A stretch of 64,000 bases of DNA, from the NCBI GenBank assembly GCA_934364795.1, contig CAKRMK010000003.1:62001-126000 (forward strand), in the 5' to 3' direction. The translations under genes were made by a program, and so were the position numbers. This stretch comes from an uncultured Blautia sp. GTDB lineage: Bacteria > Bacillota > Clostridia > Lachnospirales > Lachnospiraceae. This document shows, piece after piece, positions 46,897 through 56,206 of this stretch. Each line of letters begins with the position of its first letter. Position 1 is the stretch's first letter. Below the pieces are notes generated by a model that searched no databases, was not told the DNA's origin, and saw nothing but the letters and a program-made list of their open reading frames with translations.

Positions 46897-47676
46897 TTAC
46901 AGCTCCTCAACAAATTTTCGTTGCATCTTTCCAAATCCTAAACAGCCTATAACTAATGCAGCTATTCCAATTATTGCAGCCTGTACAAGCGTATCCACAT
47001 ATGGTGTCTGTTTATAATATAAAATCTGCTGATATGCCTCTATTATTGGCGTCATTGGATTCAAATTAAATACTGTTTTAATACTGTCCGGAACAATGTC
47101 TGCAGTATATAAAATTGGTGTCAGATACATCCATGCCATAGTGATAATTCCCATAATATATTCCAAATCTCTGAAATATACTGCTAAAGCAGAGGTCAGC
47201 ATACAAATTCCCAAAGCCAAAATATATTCTATGATCATAACAATTGGCAAAAAGAGTAGCGCTGCAAAATTCAATCCATAGCCTGAAAAAATTAATACAA
47301 CAAAAATAACAATAAATGTAAGCAACATGTTAATAAACATACTTGTTACATAAGAGATCGGAAGAATAATTCTCGGAAAATATATTTTTTTTATCAAGTT
47401 TTCCTGATTAACTACACATGTTGCACCACTTGTTACAGAAATACTAAAAAAATTCCACGGGACCAGACCAACAAATAGAAAAATAGGGAAATTTTCAATT
47501 CCTGACTTTAATATAAATGAAAATACTAATATATATACCAGCATTTGAAGCAATGGATTCATTAGTGTCCACAAAAAGCCAAGTACCGAGGCTTTATATT
47601 TTCCGCGAAGTTCTCTTTTTATCAAACTAGCGATCATCTCTCGATAATCATATAATTCCTTCATGCCATTAATCAT
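46897..47676 (-). CDS. Wzm/TagG-type polysaccharide ABC exporter permease
   Basis: The 259-residue protein has six transmembrane helices and the ABC-2 signature LRGKYKASVLGFLWTLMNP (residues 23-41). It starts at ATG 47676, overlapping the wecB stop by 8 bases, with a GGAAG RBS. It exports undecaprenyl-linked polymer together with the Wzt-like ATPase. Confidence 0.93.
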   Translation of the reverse strand: MINGMKELYDYREMIASLIKRELRGKYKASVLGFLWTLMNPLLQMLVYILVFSFILKSGIENFPIFLFVGLVPWNFFSISVTSGATCVVNQENLIKKIYFPRIILPISYVTSMFINMLLTFIVIFVVLIFSGYGLNFAALLFLPIVMIIEYILALGICMLTSALAVYFRDLEYIMGIITMAWMYLTPILYTADIVPDSIKTVFNLNPMTPIIEAYQQILYYKQTPYVDTLVQAAIIGIAALVIGCLGFGKMQRKFVEEL

Positions 47677-48781
47677 TTCTCTTCCACTCCAGTAAATGAG
47701 CAGCAATTCTCTCACTCGCATGTCCGTCTCCATACGGATTCACTGCATGTGCCATTTTCTCATACTCTGACACATTATCAATCAGATTTACTGCCTCATT
47801 AAAGATAACATCCTCATCAACACCGATGACCTTGACTGTACCAGCTTCTACTGCCTCCGGGCGCTCTGTCTCTGTACGAAGCACAAGTACCGGAACACCG
47901 CAGGATGGAGCTTCTTCCTGAAGTCCGCCGGAATCTGTCATTACCAGGAAACTACGATCCATCATATTATGCATATCTTCAACATCCAGCGGAGCAACCA
48001 GATGCACTCTGTCTACACCATCAAGTACGCGATGTGCAACTTCCTGTACAGCCGGATTCAGATGTACCGGATATACAACTTCGATATCGTCATATTTTTC
48101 AACAATACGTTTTACTGCTTTGCAGATATTCTCAAGCGGCTGTCCCAGATTTTCTCTTCTGTGTGCAGTCATAAGAATGCATTTCTTATTTTCAAGATCT
48201 ACACTCTCAAGACCTTTCTCTTTAAACTTATATCCCTCTTTTACAGTGGTCTTAAATGCATCAATAACTGTATTTCCTGTTACAAAAATGTTTTTGCTGA
48301 TACCTTCACGAAGCAGATTGTTTTTGTTGTTTTCTGTAGGGGCAAAATGAAGATCCGCAATTCTTCCTGTAAGACATCTGTTCATTTCTTCCGGGAATGG
48401 TGAATATTTGTCATAGGTTCTAAGTCCTGCTTCCACATGCCCAACCGGAATCTGCTGGTAAAAAGCAGCCAGTGCAACAACAAAGGATGTAGTTGTATCA
48501 CCATGTACCAGGACAATGTCAGGTTTTTCCTCGATTAATACTGGTTCAATTTTCTCCAGAATGCTGCTGGTAATAGTGGTAAGGGTCTGTCTTGGTTTCA
48601 TGATATTTAAGTTGTATTTTACATTTGTTCCAAAAATATCAATTACCTGCTGAAGCATCTCTTTATGCTGGCCGGTTAAGCATACTACGCTTTCAATTCC
48701 TTCTGTTTCTTCCAGCACCTTCACTAACGGGCACATTTTAATTGCCTCTGGACGGGTTCCGAATACACTCATTACTTTCAT
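47669..48781 (-). CDS. wecB: UDP-N-acetylglucosamine 2-epimerase (non-hydrolysing)
   Basis: The 370-residue enzyme makes UDP-ManNAc. Motifs: VFGTRPEAIKMCPL (start), VHGDTTTSF, VEAGLRTYDKYSPFPEE, TAHRRENLG and DSGGLQEEAPS. I start at ATG 48781, behind GGAG, over ATG 48808. It supplies ManNAc to the polysaccharide made by this operon. Confidence 0.97.
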   Translation of the reverse strand: MKVMSVFGTRPEAIKMCPLVKVLEETEGIESVVCLTGQHKEMLQQVIDIFGTNVKYNLNIMKPRQTLTTITSSILEKIEPVLIEEKPDIVLVHGDTTTSFVVALAAFYQQIPVGHVEAGLRTYDKYSPFPEEMNRCLTGRIADLHFAPTENNKNNLLREGISKNIFVTGNTVIDAFKTTVKEGYKFKEKGLESVDLENKKCILMTAHRRENLGQPLENICKAVKRIVEKYDDIEVVYPVHLNPAVQEVAHRVLDGVDRVHLVAPLDVEDMHNMMDRSFLVMTDSGGLQEEAPSCGVPVLVLRTETERPEAVEAGTVKVIGVDEDVIFNEAVNLIDNVSEYEKMAHAVNPYGDGHASERIAAHLLEWKRND

Positions 48782-48800
48782 TGTGTGTTCTCCTTTCATC

Positions 48801-49862
48801 TCACTCAATGTACTTTTTAAGTTCTCTATATCGAATATTCCAACTGTTTTCTCTCAAAAATTCAGCCTGTTCTTCAGCTGAATAATCTGGCTTTGCACTG
48901 CCTTCCATAACCTTCTTAAGGCAGTCCAGGAACTCTTCTTCTGTCTTATAAAAATTCACGAAGTCGGAAAACCGCTCAACCTCATCATACTGTACAGAAA
49001 TAATCCTCTTTCCCATACTTATGTACTCATAAAGTTTAACCGGATCAACGTCTCTTATAATGTCATTTACCTGAAAAGGCATAATAAGACAGTCCATATC
49101 ACGGACATTTTCCCACAGCTTACTGTGCTCTACAACGCCCTGCAATTTTATCCTGGGATTGGCAGGTGCTTCAATGCCAGATACAGGTCCCCATAGATAA
49201 TACTCCAAATCAGGATAGTTTTCCAGGCTTTTCAGCAAAAGTGAAAAATCAAACCATTCTGCAACAGTTCCAAAATAGCCTATCCTGTATGTTTTTTTCT
49301 CTTTCTGTTTTTCTGTTGACGGCGGATATATCTTATCAGACACAAATCCATTTCGGATCAGAGCAACCTTTTCTTTTCCTCCGAAGCTCTGCATCTTTCT
49401 GACCAGTCCATTGCTGCTTGCAAAAATGACATCCGCTCTGCGAACTAATTCCGGCTCTGTACGTCTTATTTCCTTCTGTATAATCCTGTCACCACACAGA
49501 GCTTCATAATTGTCCATACAATCATATATGATCTGCCCTCTGTAAGATTTCGGCACATACCGGTACAGCAGCGGGTTTCCTATCCAGACCATATCGTACT
49601 CCTGCACATGCTTCATTACTTTATGAAACATTGCCTTCTGCACTATATAAGTCAGTTTATTTTTATCTCTATATGGGATTGCCGGGACAGCAATGCTTTT
49701 TTCCAGCTCATCATTATCTTTACGTAAAGACTGCTTTACAAACAGCTCTTTGTAATATGCTACTGTAACATCATAGTCTCCTGCCAGCATCTGGGCAATA
49801 ATCTGGGGACGCTGTTTGATCCAATACCAGTCAATCCCCATTAAATACAAAATTTTTTTCAT
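48801..49862 (-). CDS. GT-B glycosyltransferase (TuaH-like)
   Basis: The 353-residue protein begins KKILYLMGIDWYWIKQRPQIIAQML, the QRPQ motif of the TuaH/GT4-type group, and has a C-terminal Rossmann domain (RIGYFGTVAEWFDF, DPVKLYEYISMGKRI) binding nucleotide sugar. Start ATG 49862 has AGGG 7 bases before. First gene of a promoter-headed group (see 49920-49948) leading to wecB. Confidence 0.88.
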   Translation of the reverse strand: MKKILYLMGIDWYWIKQRPQIIAQMLAGDYDVTVAYYKELFVKQSLRKDNDELEKSIAVPAIPYRDKNKLTYIVQKAMFHKVMKHVQEYDMVWIGNPLLYRYVPKSYRGQIIYDCMDNYEALCGDRIIQKEIRRTEPELVRRADVIFASSNGLVRKMQSFGGKEKVALIRNGFVSDKIYPPSTEKQKEKKTYRIGYFGTVAEWFDFSLLLKSLENYPDLEYYLWGPVSGIEAPANPRIKLQGVVEHSKLWENVRDMDCLIMPFQVNDIIRDVDPVKLYEYISMGKRIISVQYDEVERFSDFVNFYKTEEEFLDCLKKVMEGSAKPDYSAEEQAEFLRENSWNIRYRELKKYIE

Positions 49863-49919
49863 TGACATTCCCTATCATTAATTCCTATGATTTCACTTTC
49901 TTAGGTAAATATCTAAGTT

Positions 49920-49948
49920 AGTTTATCATATCTCCCTGTAAATGACAA
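49920..49948 (-). promoter_or_regulatory. Internal promoter of the glycosyltransferase-wecB-wzm-wzt group
   Basis: Minus strand TTGTCA (49948-49943), 17-base spacer, TAAACT (49925-49920), 58 bases before the start. It would allow the export and polymer-length genes to be expressed apart from the upstream glycosyltransferases. Confidence 0.55.
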
Positions 49949-49979
49949 GATTTCCACCGTTTTTTACATAAGGCACTTT

Positions 49980-50849
49980 TTACAATAATTTTAAATAGAT
50001 TTCACAAGACTTCGCCGTTTTTTCCATCATAAACCGAATTCTTTTCTTTTCAGTCCCAAAACTTTTCTTCGTTGCGCTTCCACTTTCATGTTTCACAACC
50101 ATAGCCGGATCATATACGATCCTATAACCCTTTTTCTGACAGCGCAAAGTAAGAATATATTCTTCATAAAAAAACTGTGTCTCGGGGGTAAATGCTTTTT
50201 CTTCTTTTTCAACAAACATGGGGGTAAAAATAAGGCATGCTCCAAAGGGTACAATGTTTTCCCTGACACAGGAGCTTAAAGCAACCTGTTTCTCCATGTC
50301 TGCCATTTTCTTTTTCTCTGCTCTTTTTAGCATATAATATACCACCGGATACATAACCGGATAAAATCGCATGGCAAAATGATTCATGCGAATTGTATAT
50401 CTTGCTTCTTCAGCAGTACGAACTCTGGTATCCATAGGATTCTGGTGTTCTCCTGTTCCCCGGCGGATTATATCCGGCCCAAGGACCTGGCAGGGATGTT
50501 CCTCATAACTGTTCTCAAGACGGGCAACAAAATCCCTCTGGGTAAATTCAATATCATTGTTAATAACAACAATATAGGAAGCTTTTAATTTCTGCCTTGC
50601 ATATTGATAGCCCTGATTATTGGCATAAGAAAATCCACCATTTTCCTTTATTTTTAAAATTTCTATATTGGAAATTTTTTCATATTTTGCAGATAATGCT
50701 GCTCTTTCTTTATCAGATTTCTGAATATCATTATCTACAATTACAATTTTGATCCGATCCTGCTGATCCATGTTCAAAATGGACTGTACACAGGTGTCTG
50801 TTACCTGATTATCTTTAAAATGAAGTATTACAAAGCATATAGTCTGCAT
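49980..50849 (-). CDS. GT2-family glycosyltransferase (rhamnosyl/galactosyl-type)
   Basis: The 289-residue protein is a GT-A enzyme starting VILHFKDNQVTDTCVQSIL, with IVDND, GGFSYANNQGY, and VINNDIEFTQRDF carrying the metal-binding Asp. The C-terminus has EEYILTLRCQKKGY, as in rhamnosyltransferases. It is cytoplasmic, and the sugar is unknown. Confidence 0.88.
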   Translation of the reverse strand: MQTICFVILHFKDNQVTDTCVQSILNMDQQDRIKIVIVDNDIQKSDKERAALSAKYEKISNIEILKIKENGGFSYANNQGYQYARQKLKASYIVVINNDIEFTQRDFVARLENSYEEHPCQVLGPDIIRRGTGEHQNPMDTRVRTAEEARYTIRMNHFAMRFYPVMYPVVYYMLKRAEKKKMADMEKQVALSSCVRENIVPFGACLIFTPMFVEKEEKAFTPETQFFYEEYILTLRCQKKGYRIVYDPAMVVKHESGSATKKSFGTEKKRIRFMMEKTAKSCEIYLKLL

Positions 50850-50930
50850 AAATTTTAGCTTCTCCCCACAGCTTTAAATTGTACATTTCATTGTCTTTTA
50901 ACTTATTATTAAGTATTTTTCAAACATGCC

Positions 50931-51926
50931 CTAATCTTGTTTTTTACTGAAAACCTCTCCAAATGTATAAAGCAATTTTGTTCTCACCAGCATTATCAGT
51001 ACCTTAACTGCTGCTTTTTGTACAAAGGGAATCTCTACCTTTGCAGTAAGCCGTGCTTTTGTATTCTTATAATATCCCGGAAAATATTGATACAAAATAC
51101 GCCAAATGTACTGTGTCAGCTCCTTCATTTTCTCTTTGGATGCCCCTGGGGCAAGCTGGAACAGAAACGTAGAAAAAATACGCAGCACAAATAATTCATA
51201 AAACTCTGTGCTGTTCTTTATTCCATTTTCCTGCACTTTCAAAATCGTATTTTCCAATCCCCGGTAGGGCAGAGAATATCTCTTCAGACCTTTAAAATTA
51301 TGCATTGCAGATTCTGCATACTGCACATAAAAATAGCCACATTCCGGAATCGTATTGATCCGCTCACACATTGCGCTGAAAAACAAGGAAACCGGCATGT
51401 CCTCTCCGCGCTCCCCGCTGATAAATTCTATGTCATATTGCTGCCATAAGGCTCTTCGATACAAATGGCACCATACTCCTGAAATCCGAAATGTCCATTC
51501 TTCGTTTTCATAACGTTTATACACACCGGGAACTACTTTTGACAGTTCTTTTCCACTTTCATCCACATAAGTAAGCCCGCATATCACCATATCCAGCTGC
51601 TCTTTTTCCGCAGCCTGATACATTTTTTCAATATAATCAGCCTGCAGATAATCATCACCATCAACAAATGTGATATATTTTCCGGAAGCAGTCTGTAAAC
51701 CGTGATTTCTTGCTGCCGCTACTCCGCTGTTTTTCTGTGTAAGCAAACTAATACGTCTATCTTCTTTTTCTAATTTCTGCAGGATTTCGTAACTTCCATC
51801 TGTACTTCCATCATTAATTACAATAATTTCCAGATCCTGTAAGGTCTGCTGCATAACTGAACGAATACATTTTTCTACATATTTTACATTATTATAAACA
51901 GGTATAATAATTGATACTTCTGCCAT
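50931..51926 (-). CDS. GT2-family glycosyltransferase
   Basis: The 331-residue GT-A enzyme has SIIIPVYNNVKYVEKCIRS, INDGSTDGSYE, GVAAARNHGL and VDGDDYLQADYIEKM. The C-terminal part (RALWQQYDIEF...ERGEDM) contains the usual ED motif of bacterial GT2 chain-extending enzymes. It likely adds one sugar to the undecaprenyl-linked chain. Confidence 0.92.
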   Translation of the reverse strand: MAEVSIIIPVYNNVKYVEKCIRSVMQQTLQDLEIIVINDGSTDGSYEILQKLEKEDRRISLLTQKNSGVAAARNHGLQTASGKYITFVDGDDYLQADYIEKMYQAAEKEQLDMVICGLTYVDESGKELSKVVPGVYKRYENEEWTFRISGVWCHLYRRALWQQYDIEFISGERGEDMPVSLFFSAMCERINTIPECGYFYVQYAESAMHNFKGLKRYSLPYRGLENTILKVQENGIKNSTEFYELFVLRIFSTFLFQLAPGASKEKMKELTQYIWRILYQYFPGYYKNTKARLTAKVEIPFVQKAAVKVLIMLVRTKLLYTFGEVFSKKQD

Positions 51927-51951
51927 AGTTTCATTGCCTCAATCCTAAAGC

Positions 51952-52764
51952 TTATATTTCATTTGATTTTTCACTGCTCTGGTAAACTTTTTCAATCAGC
52001 CTGGCAATCCAGGCTGGCCAGAACTTCCGGAACATATACAGATCTTCTTCTCTTCTTCCATTTGCCTCAATCAGCTCTGACGTAGTAGATTCTTCATGTA
52101 TACGATGTTCCATTCCCGGTTTTGCAGTATATGCAAATTCACCGGATAAACGTGAAATTTCTTCCCAGGCCTGCCAGTCAATATTACTTTTCATATTATT
52201 GCGAAAAGAAAAATCACCAAGATTTTCTTTTACAAGGGTTACTGCGGGACAGCAGATCGCAGAACCTATGGAAAGAATTCTTCTGCGTATAAAACGGCTT
52301 CTCCAAAAAACGGAAAACTTCAAAGGAGTAAGCAAAAAGCGCTTAATTTTCAGTAAACGATTCTCTGATATGGTTTTTCCATTCCGCAATTCATTATAGT
52401 CTGTAAATACAATAAGAGGATGCCGACAGTTACCAGCTGCTGCCAACACATCCTCTGTATAGTTTTCATAATATCGGTCATCCTGATGTGCCAGAGTTAC
52501 AAGCGCTGTATCAGCAAGACCATATGCAAAATTCCAATCTCCGGCAAGTCCCTTTTCTCCCTGGTTTACATAAACCGGAATCTTATATTTCCCGGCAAGC
52601 ATGGATATATGGTCATTAGGAGTTGATGTGGCAATCAAAACTTTCGTTGGTTTCTTCTGCCCCATCAAAGAGCAAATACACTCTTCCAGATAAGGGCTTT
52701 CGCCATATGCACATATTACAAATGTATGATTTTCATTGAGAAACGGGATTTTTTTACCTTTCAT
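51952..52764 (-). CDS. GT2-like glycosyltransferase (divergent)
   Basis: ATG 52764 has GGAGG upstream and overlaps the DUF2304 stop by 11 bases. The 270-residue protein reads TFVICAYGESPYLEECI, with a GLAGDWNFAYG and LAHQDDRYYENY (the DDx-type metal site replaced by QDD) pattern and a later GSAICCPAVT. It is a family GT2 relative seen in Lachnospiraceae and Bacillota surface operons. Sugar unknown. Confidence 0.82.
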   Translation of the reverse strand: MKGKKIPFLNENHTFVICAYGESPYLEECICSLMGQKKPTKVLIATSTPNDHISMLAGKYKIPVYVNQGEKGLAGDWNFAYGLADTALVTLAHQDDRYYENYTEDVLAAAGNCRHPLIVFTDYNELRNGKTISENRLLKIKRFLLTPLKFSVFWRSRFIRRRILSIGSAICCPAVTLVKENLGDFSFRNNMKSNIDWQAWEEISRLSGEFAYTAKPGMEHRIHEESTTSELIEANGRREEDLYMFRKFWPAWIARLIEKVYQSSEKSNEI

Positions 52765-53197
52765 CCTTTGCCTCCGATACCCCGATTTCCTCCTGGATTT
52801 CCTGTCTGTGCAGTTCATCCTGCTCCAAAATCACTTCTTTTTCATTTACATCCTCGATTTTTCTGGAATCTGCTTTGGAGCGAAGTGCAACTTCAGCAGA
52901 AAGTACCGAAATTTTATCCTCTAACTGTGAAACAATAATAGATAAAGTAAATATCTTTTCTACAAGCAGGAATATGATCACAAGAAATACCAGGTTACTG
53001 GGTGACATAATTCCCAACATAGTACACAACTTATAAGAAATCTCCGGAAAAATTGCCAGAAGCAGTAATATGGCTGCAAAGAAGATCCAGAATATGGCAT
53101 CTTCCATTTTTACTTTATTTTTCCTAATCTGGCGTAAAATCCATCCAACAGTCAAAACAGAGGCAACAATAAGTAAAACTCTTAATGTGTCACTCAT
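52754..53197 (-). CDS. DUF2304 membrane protein (GacJ-like)
   Basis: The 147-residue protein has three hydrophobic segments (about 6-22, 35-52, 67-90) followed by a coiled-coil tail (SQLEDKISVLSAEVALR) and an acidic end. DUF2304 proteins such as GacJ of group A Streptococcus stimulate their GT2 partner. It overlaps the GT2 upstream by 4 bases (ATGA), so the two form a GacI/GacJ-like pair. Confidence 0.9.
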   Translation of the reverse strand: MSDTLRVLLIVASVLTVGWILRQIRKNKVKMEDAIFWIFFAAILLLLAIFPEISYKLCTMLGIMSPSNLVFLVIIFLLVEKIFTLSIIVSQLEDKISVLSAEVALRSKADSRKIEDVNEKEVILEQDELHRQEIQEEIGVSEAKDER

Positions 53198-53922
53198 TTT
53201 TTGTCTCCTTTCTCACGTGTGCGTACCCACTGGAAAATAAAGATAGAGAAAAACATTTTCATCATATACCAGATGGAGTTTTTGAAATCCAGGTAACTGG
53301 TTCCGGCAATCCTCTCATGCATTTCCACCTGTACTTCTTCAATTTTTACTCCGCAGTTCAGAAGATACGCCAAAGTATCAGGTTCCGGACTGTAGTTGAT
53401 ATCATATCCAAAACGCTTAATCATGCGCTTATTAAACAGACGCATTCCAGAAGTTACATCTCCAATGTATTTTCCTCCGGTTGTAATCATAATCGCATAG
53501 GTCAAAAGCTGACTACCCACCATTCTGGAATTAAATGGTTTCCGCTGGGTTTTAAATCTGGAACCGATCACAATATCACAGCCGGTATTTTCCATTTCAA
53601 CTACCATATCTTCAATATATTTCGGGTCATGCTGACCATCTCCGTCAAGCTGGAGCACATAGTCATAACCATAATAATTAGCGTAGCGCATGCCGCTTTT
53701 GATAGCTCCGGAAAGCCCGGTATTTACGGGAAGATCCATAAAATTGTAGCCTCTTCTGGCACAGATTTTACGGGTATCGTCAGTAGATCCATCATTGATC
53801 ACCACATAGTCATATTGAGGATAATTCTGGATCAGGTTGTCTACTACTGCTTCTATACATCCTGCTTCATTGTAAGCAGGGATGATAATTAAAATCTTTG
53901 ATATTTCTTCTTTAAAAGCCAT
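53194..53922 (-). CDS. GT2 polyprenyl-phosphate glycosyltransferase (GacI-like)
   Basis: The 242-residue protein has ILIIIPAYNEAGCIEAVVD, INDGSTDDTRKI, QLDGDGQHDPKYI and RFKTQRKPFNSRM, matching the dolichol-phosphate mannosyltransferase group. With its DUF2304 partner it likely makes a polyprenyl-phosphate sugar used on the outer face, for example by the DUF2142/GT-C-like protein (inference from the GAC system). RBS TGGAGA. Confidence 0.9.
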   Translation of the reverse strand: MAFKEEISKILIIIPAYNEAGCIEAVVDNLIQNYPQYDYVVINDGSTDDTRKICARRGYNFMDLPVNTGLSGAIKSGMRYANYYGYDYVLQLDGDGQHDPKYIEDMVVEMENTGCDIVIGSRFKTQRKPFNSRMVGSQLLTYAIMITTGGKYIGDVTSGMRLFNKRMIKRFGYDINYSPEPDTLAYLLNCGVKIEEVQVEMHERIAGTSYLDFKNSIWYMMKMFFSIFIFQWVRTREKGDKK

Positions 53923-54006
53923 GTATTCTCCATTCTTTGTTTAATCCAAACGGACTTAGCCTTCCTGCTGCCGTATTTTTCAGATTTCATGAATTTTTGT
54001 TAATTT

Positions 54007-55248
54007 TCATACATGACCATATTTTTCTGCAATTTCCACCAGTTCCTTCGCTCTGGCTTCAAAAGAATATTTTTCCTGGATCATTGGCCACTGGGCGTCT
54101 ACTTTTGCCTTGATGGCATCGTAATCCGTCTCAATCATTTTCACACAGTTTTCAAATTCTTCTTTATTGCTGTAATAAAGAACTGCGTCTGGGAAAATTT
54201 CCCGAAGCTCATCGCAGCAGTCAGAAATTACCGGAAGTCCGCAGGCCAGGGCATCAAAAATACGGTTATTCACAAACTGATAGTCCAGCATGTCCTTCCA
54301 GTGATCATTCAAAGTCACACGGGCGGTTCTGTAAAGAGCAGGGATTTCGCTGTTTTCAATAAATACGTCCCGTACCAGTTTTTTGTCCGGACCAAGCATG
54401 GCTTTCCAGCCGGAGCCCCAGATTTTAAGAGGGAGCTTGTCCTTAACTGCCCAAAGAACACATGGACGGGCTACGCCACGGGAATTTCCAATAAAAATAT
54501 AGTCCTGTCCACGATACTGTTCCATTTCTTTGTCTGGATAAAATAATTCCGTGTCTGTACACTGAAGAAAAGGAATTACCGGAATGGACAGTTTTTCCTT
54601 CAGTTCTTTGGCATAACGAAGGGAGCCTACACAGATCACATCGTATAATTCGTATTCTTCTGTAGTTACCATTTCCGGATGGCTGATGTTCCACATTATG
54701 TAAAGACATTTGGCGTTTCTGCGGTCTGGACGATAAAACTCGCGGCCGCGCAGCACAAGCACTACATCAGCGTCTTCCGGGCAATCCCAGTCCTCATGCA
54801 TCTGGATGATGGTATACATGCCAAGACGGTCAAGATAGCGTTTCAGGGCAACTGCATAGGCATAATCTCCCCAGCGTACTTTCTTTTCATCGGGTGCAGG
54901 ACATTTGATCACCCAGATCTGGCGATCACCTGCCATACGGCGATTCTGGGCAATATGCTTGCCCCAGTCATCTCTGCGTCGCAGTTCCTGATCCACGTAA
55001 TTCTTTATTTCCAGCAGATTTTTGCTGTTTTTCTGAAGCTCAAGAAGAAGCTTCATCTGACTTTCATTCTCTTTTTCAATAGATTTCAGAAGCTTCTCCT
55101 GGGTTTTGCTTTCTTTTTCCAGGGATTGCAGGGCTTTTTCCTGCCGTTTGTTCTCTTTTTCCAATTCCTTAACCTTATTATCCATATAGGTGCGGCTAAC
55201 CGGAATCAGGCTTCGCAGTTTATTCTTAAATGCACTCCAAAAGCTCAT
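54007..55248 (-). CDS. Coiled-coil glycosyltransferase, CgeB/Glyco_trans_1_2 type
   Basis: ATG 55248 (GAGGAGAG RBS) is preferred, because the -10/-35 of the promoter lies upstream inside the longer open frame. The 413-residue protein has an N-terminal coiled coil (residues 20-75; LEKENKRQEKALQSLEKE-type repeats) and a GT-B domain with YIFIGNSRG, RVTLNDHWKDM and RIFDALACGLPVISD, as in the CgeB family. First gene of the large polysaccharide operon. Sugar unknown. Confidence 0.87.
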   Translation of the reverse strand: MSFWSAFKNKLRSLIPVSRTYMDNKVKELEKENKRQEKALQSLEKESKTQEKLLKSIEKENESQMKLLLELQKNSKNLLEIKNYVDQELRRRDDWGKHIAQNRRMAGDRQIWVIKCPAPDEKKVRWGDYAYAVALKRYLDRLGMYTIIQMHEDWDCPEDADVVLVLRGREFYRPDRRNAKCLYIMWNISHPEMVTTEEYELYDVICVGSLRYAKELKEKLSIPVIPFLQCTDTELFYPDKEMEQYRGQDYIFIGNSRGVARPCVLWAVKDKLPLKIWGSGWKAMLGPDKKLVRDVFIENSEIPALYRTARVTLNDHWKDMLDYQFVNNRIFDALACGLPVISDCCDELREIFPDAVLYYSNKEEFENCVKMIETDYDAIKAKVDAQWPMIQEKYSFEARAKELVEIAEKYGHV

Positions 55249-55293
55249 GGTTACTCTCCTCATCTTGATTTGGTTGATTTTACTTTGTTTCAT

Positions 55294-55322
55294 ATTATAA
55301 CCAATGAGTCCGGGAAACGCAA
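55294..55322 (-). promoter_or_regulatory. Promoter of the polysaccharide operon
   Basis: Minus strand TTGCGT (55322-55317), 17-base spacer, TATAAT (55299-55294), 46 bases before the first start codon. Confidence 0.72.
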
Positions 55323-55358
55323 CATTCATAAGATTTAAATTCTCTTATTAAAAAAGTC

Positions 55359-55387
55359 TTGTACCTTTTTCTCTCCACAGCTATAAT
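55359..55387 (+). promoter_or_regulatory. Promoter of the secreted repeat protein
   Basis: TTGTAC (55359-55364), 17-base spacer, TATAAT (55382-55387), 28 bases before ATG 55415. It is divergent from the polysaccharide promoter. Confidence 0.8.
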
Positions 55388-55414
55388 GAACTTATCAATT
55401 CAGGAGGTCTATTC

Positions 55415-56203
55415 ATGCGAAGAAAAAACAGTTTATTTATTTCGGCTGTGTTGGCTTTTTCGCTTTGTACAGCCACCGTTATCCCTGTGCTGGCAGAAGA
55501 TGTGACACAGGCAGAAGCTGAGGCTGCAAGCTCTTCAGACAGTACTTCTGCTGATGAACAACAAGGCTCTGCGGACAGCTCTGCTGATGAACAACAAGGC
55601 TCTGTGGACAGCTCTGCTGATGAGCAGCAAGATTCGGCGACACCCTACCAGCAGGGCACAGCTACAGATACCGACTATCAGAGTGAATGGCTGAATCTGA
55701 AATTCACTCCCCCGGACACTGTAGTCATGAATACACAAAAAGAACTGGAATCTGTTATGAAGCAGGGGCAGAGTGCCCTTGAAGATGCTTCCGGCATAGA
55801 ACTTGAAAAGGATGCTTTAACCGGTACCGTATATGAAATGATGGCATCTTCTGTGTCCGGTTTTCCCAATGTTTCCCTTGTGGTGGAAGATGCTGCAATG
55901 GAAAATATGACAGTAGATCAGTATTTTCTATCTGCACAGCAGATGCTTGATGCTACCCAGATGGGGTACACTTATGAGGAAATCACGGACGCACAGATCG
56001 GCGGTCAGGATTTCCGTGTTATGGAGGCCAAAGTTACTGTTAATGATTACGAAGTAATTCAGAAATACTATACACGTAAACAGGGAGGAAAGTTTGTCTC
56101 TATCATCTTATCCTACACTGCAGACACCACAGACGAAGCAGATGAAATTCTGGCAGCTTTTACTCCTCTAAATGCTGATACGGAGGCTGCTGACGCAGAA
56201 TAA
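55415..56203 (+). CDS. Secreted protein with Ser/Asp/Glu repeats
   Basis: The 262-residue protein has a signal peptide (1-28, IPVLAED). Residues 45-77 are three 11-residue units (SADEQQGSADS type). The rest is a beta-rich domain of about 190 residues (SEWLNLKFTPPDTVVM, ASSVSGFPNVSLVVED, VIQKYYTRKQGGKFVSIILSY), vaguely like PsbP/DUF1795 folds (inference). RBS AGGAGG. No sorting or lipobox signal. Function unknown. Confidence 0.8.
   Translation: MRRKNSLFISAVLAFSLCTATVIPVLAEDVTQAEAEAASSSDSTSADEQQGSADSSADEQQGSVDSSADEQQDSATPYQQGTATDTDYQSEWLNLKFTPPDTVVMNTQKELESVMKQGQSALEDASGIELEKDALTGTVYEMMASSVSGFPNVSLVVEDAAMENMTVDQYFLSAQQMLDATQMGYTYEEITDAQIGGQDFRVMEAKVTVNDYEVIQKYYTRKQGGKFVSIILSYTADTTDEADEILAAFTPLNADTEAADAE
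55549..55647. repeat. 33-bp tandem repeat in the secreted protein gene
   Basis: Three 33-base units (CTGCTGATGAACAACAAGGC) encode the SADEQQ repeats. Slippage would change the linker length by 11 residues. Confidence 0.85.
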
Positions 56204-56206
56204 AAA

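Noticed and set aside
53185..53892. Plus-strand open frame of 235 residues
   Set aside because: It is antisense to the GacI-like glycosyltransferase gene; no motif or RBS supports it.
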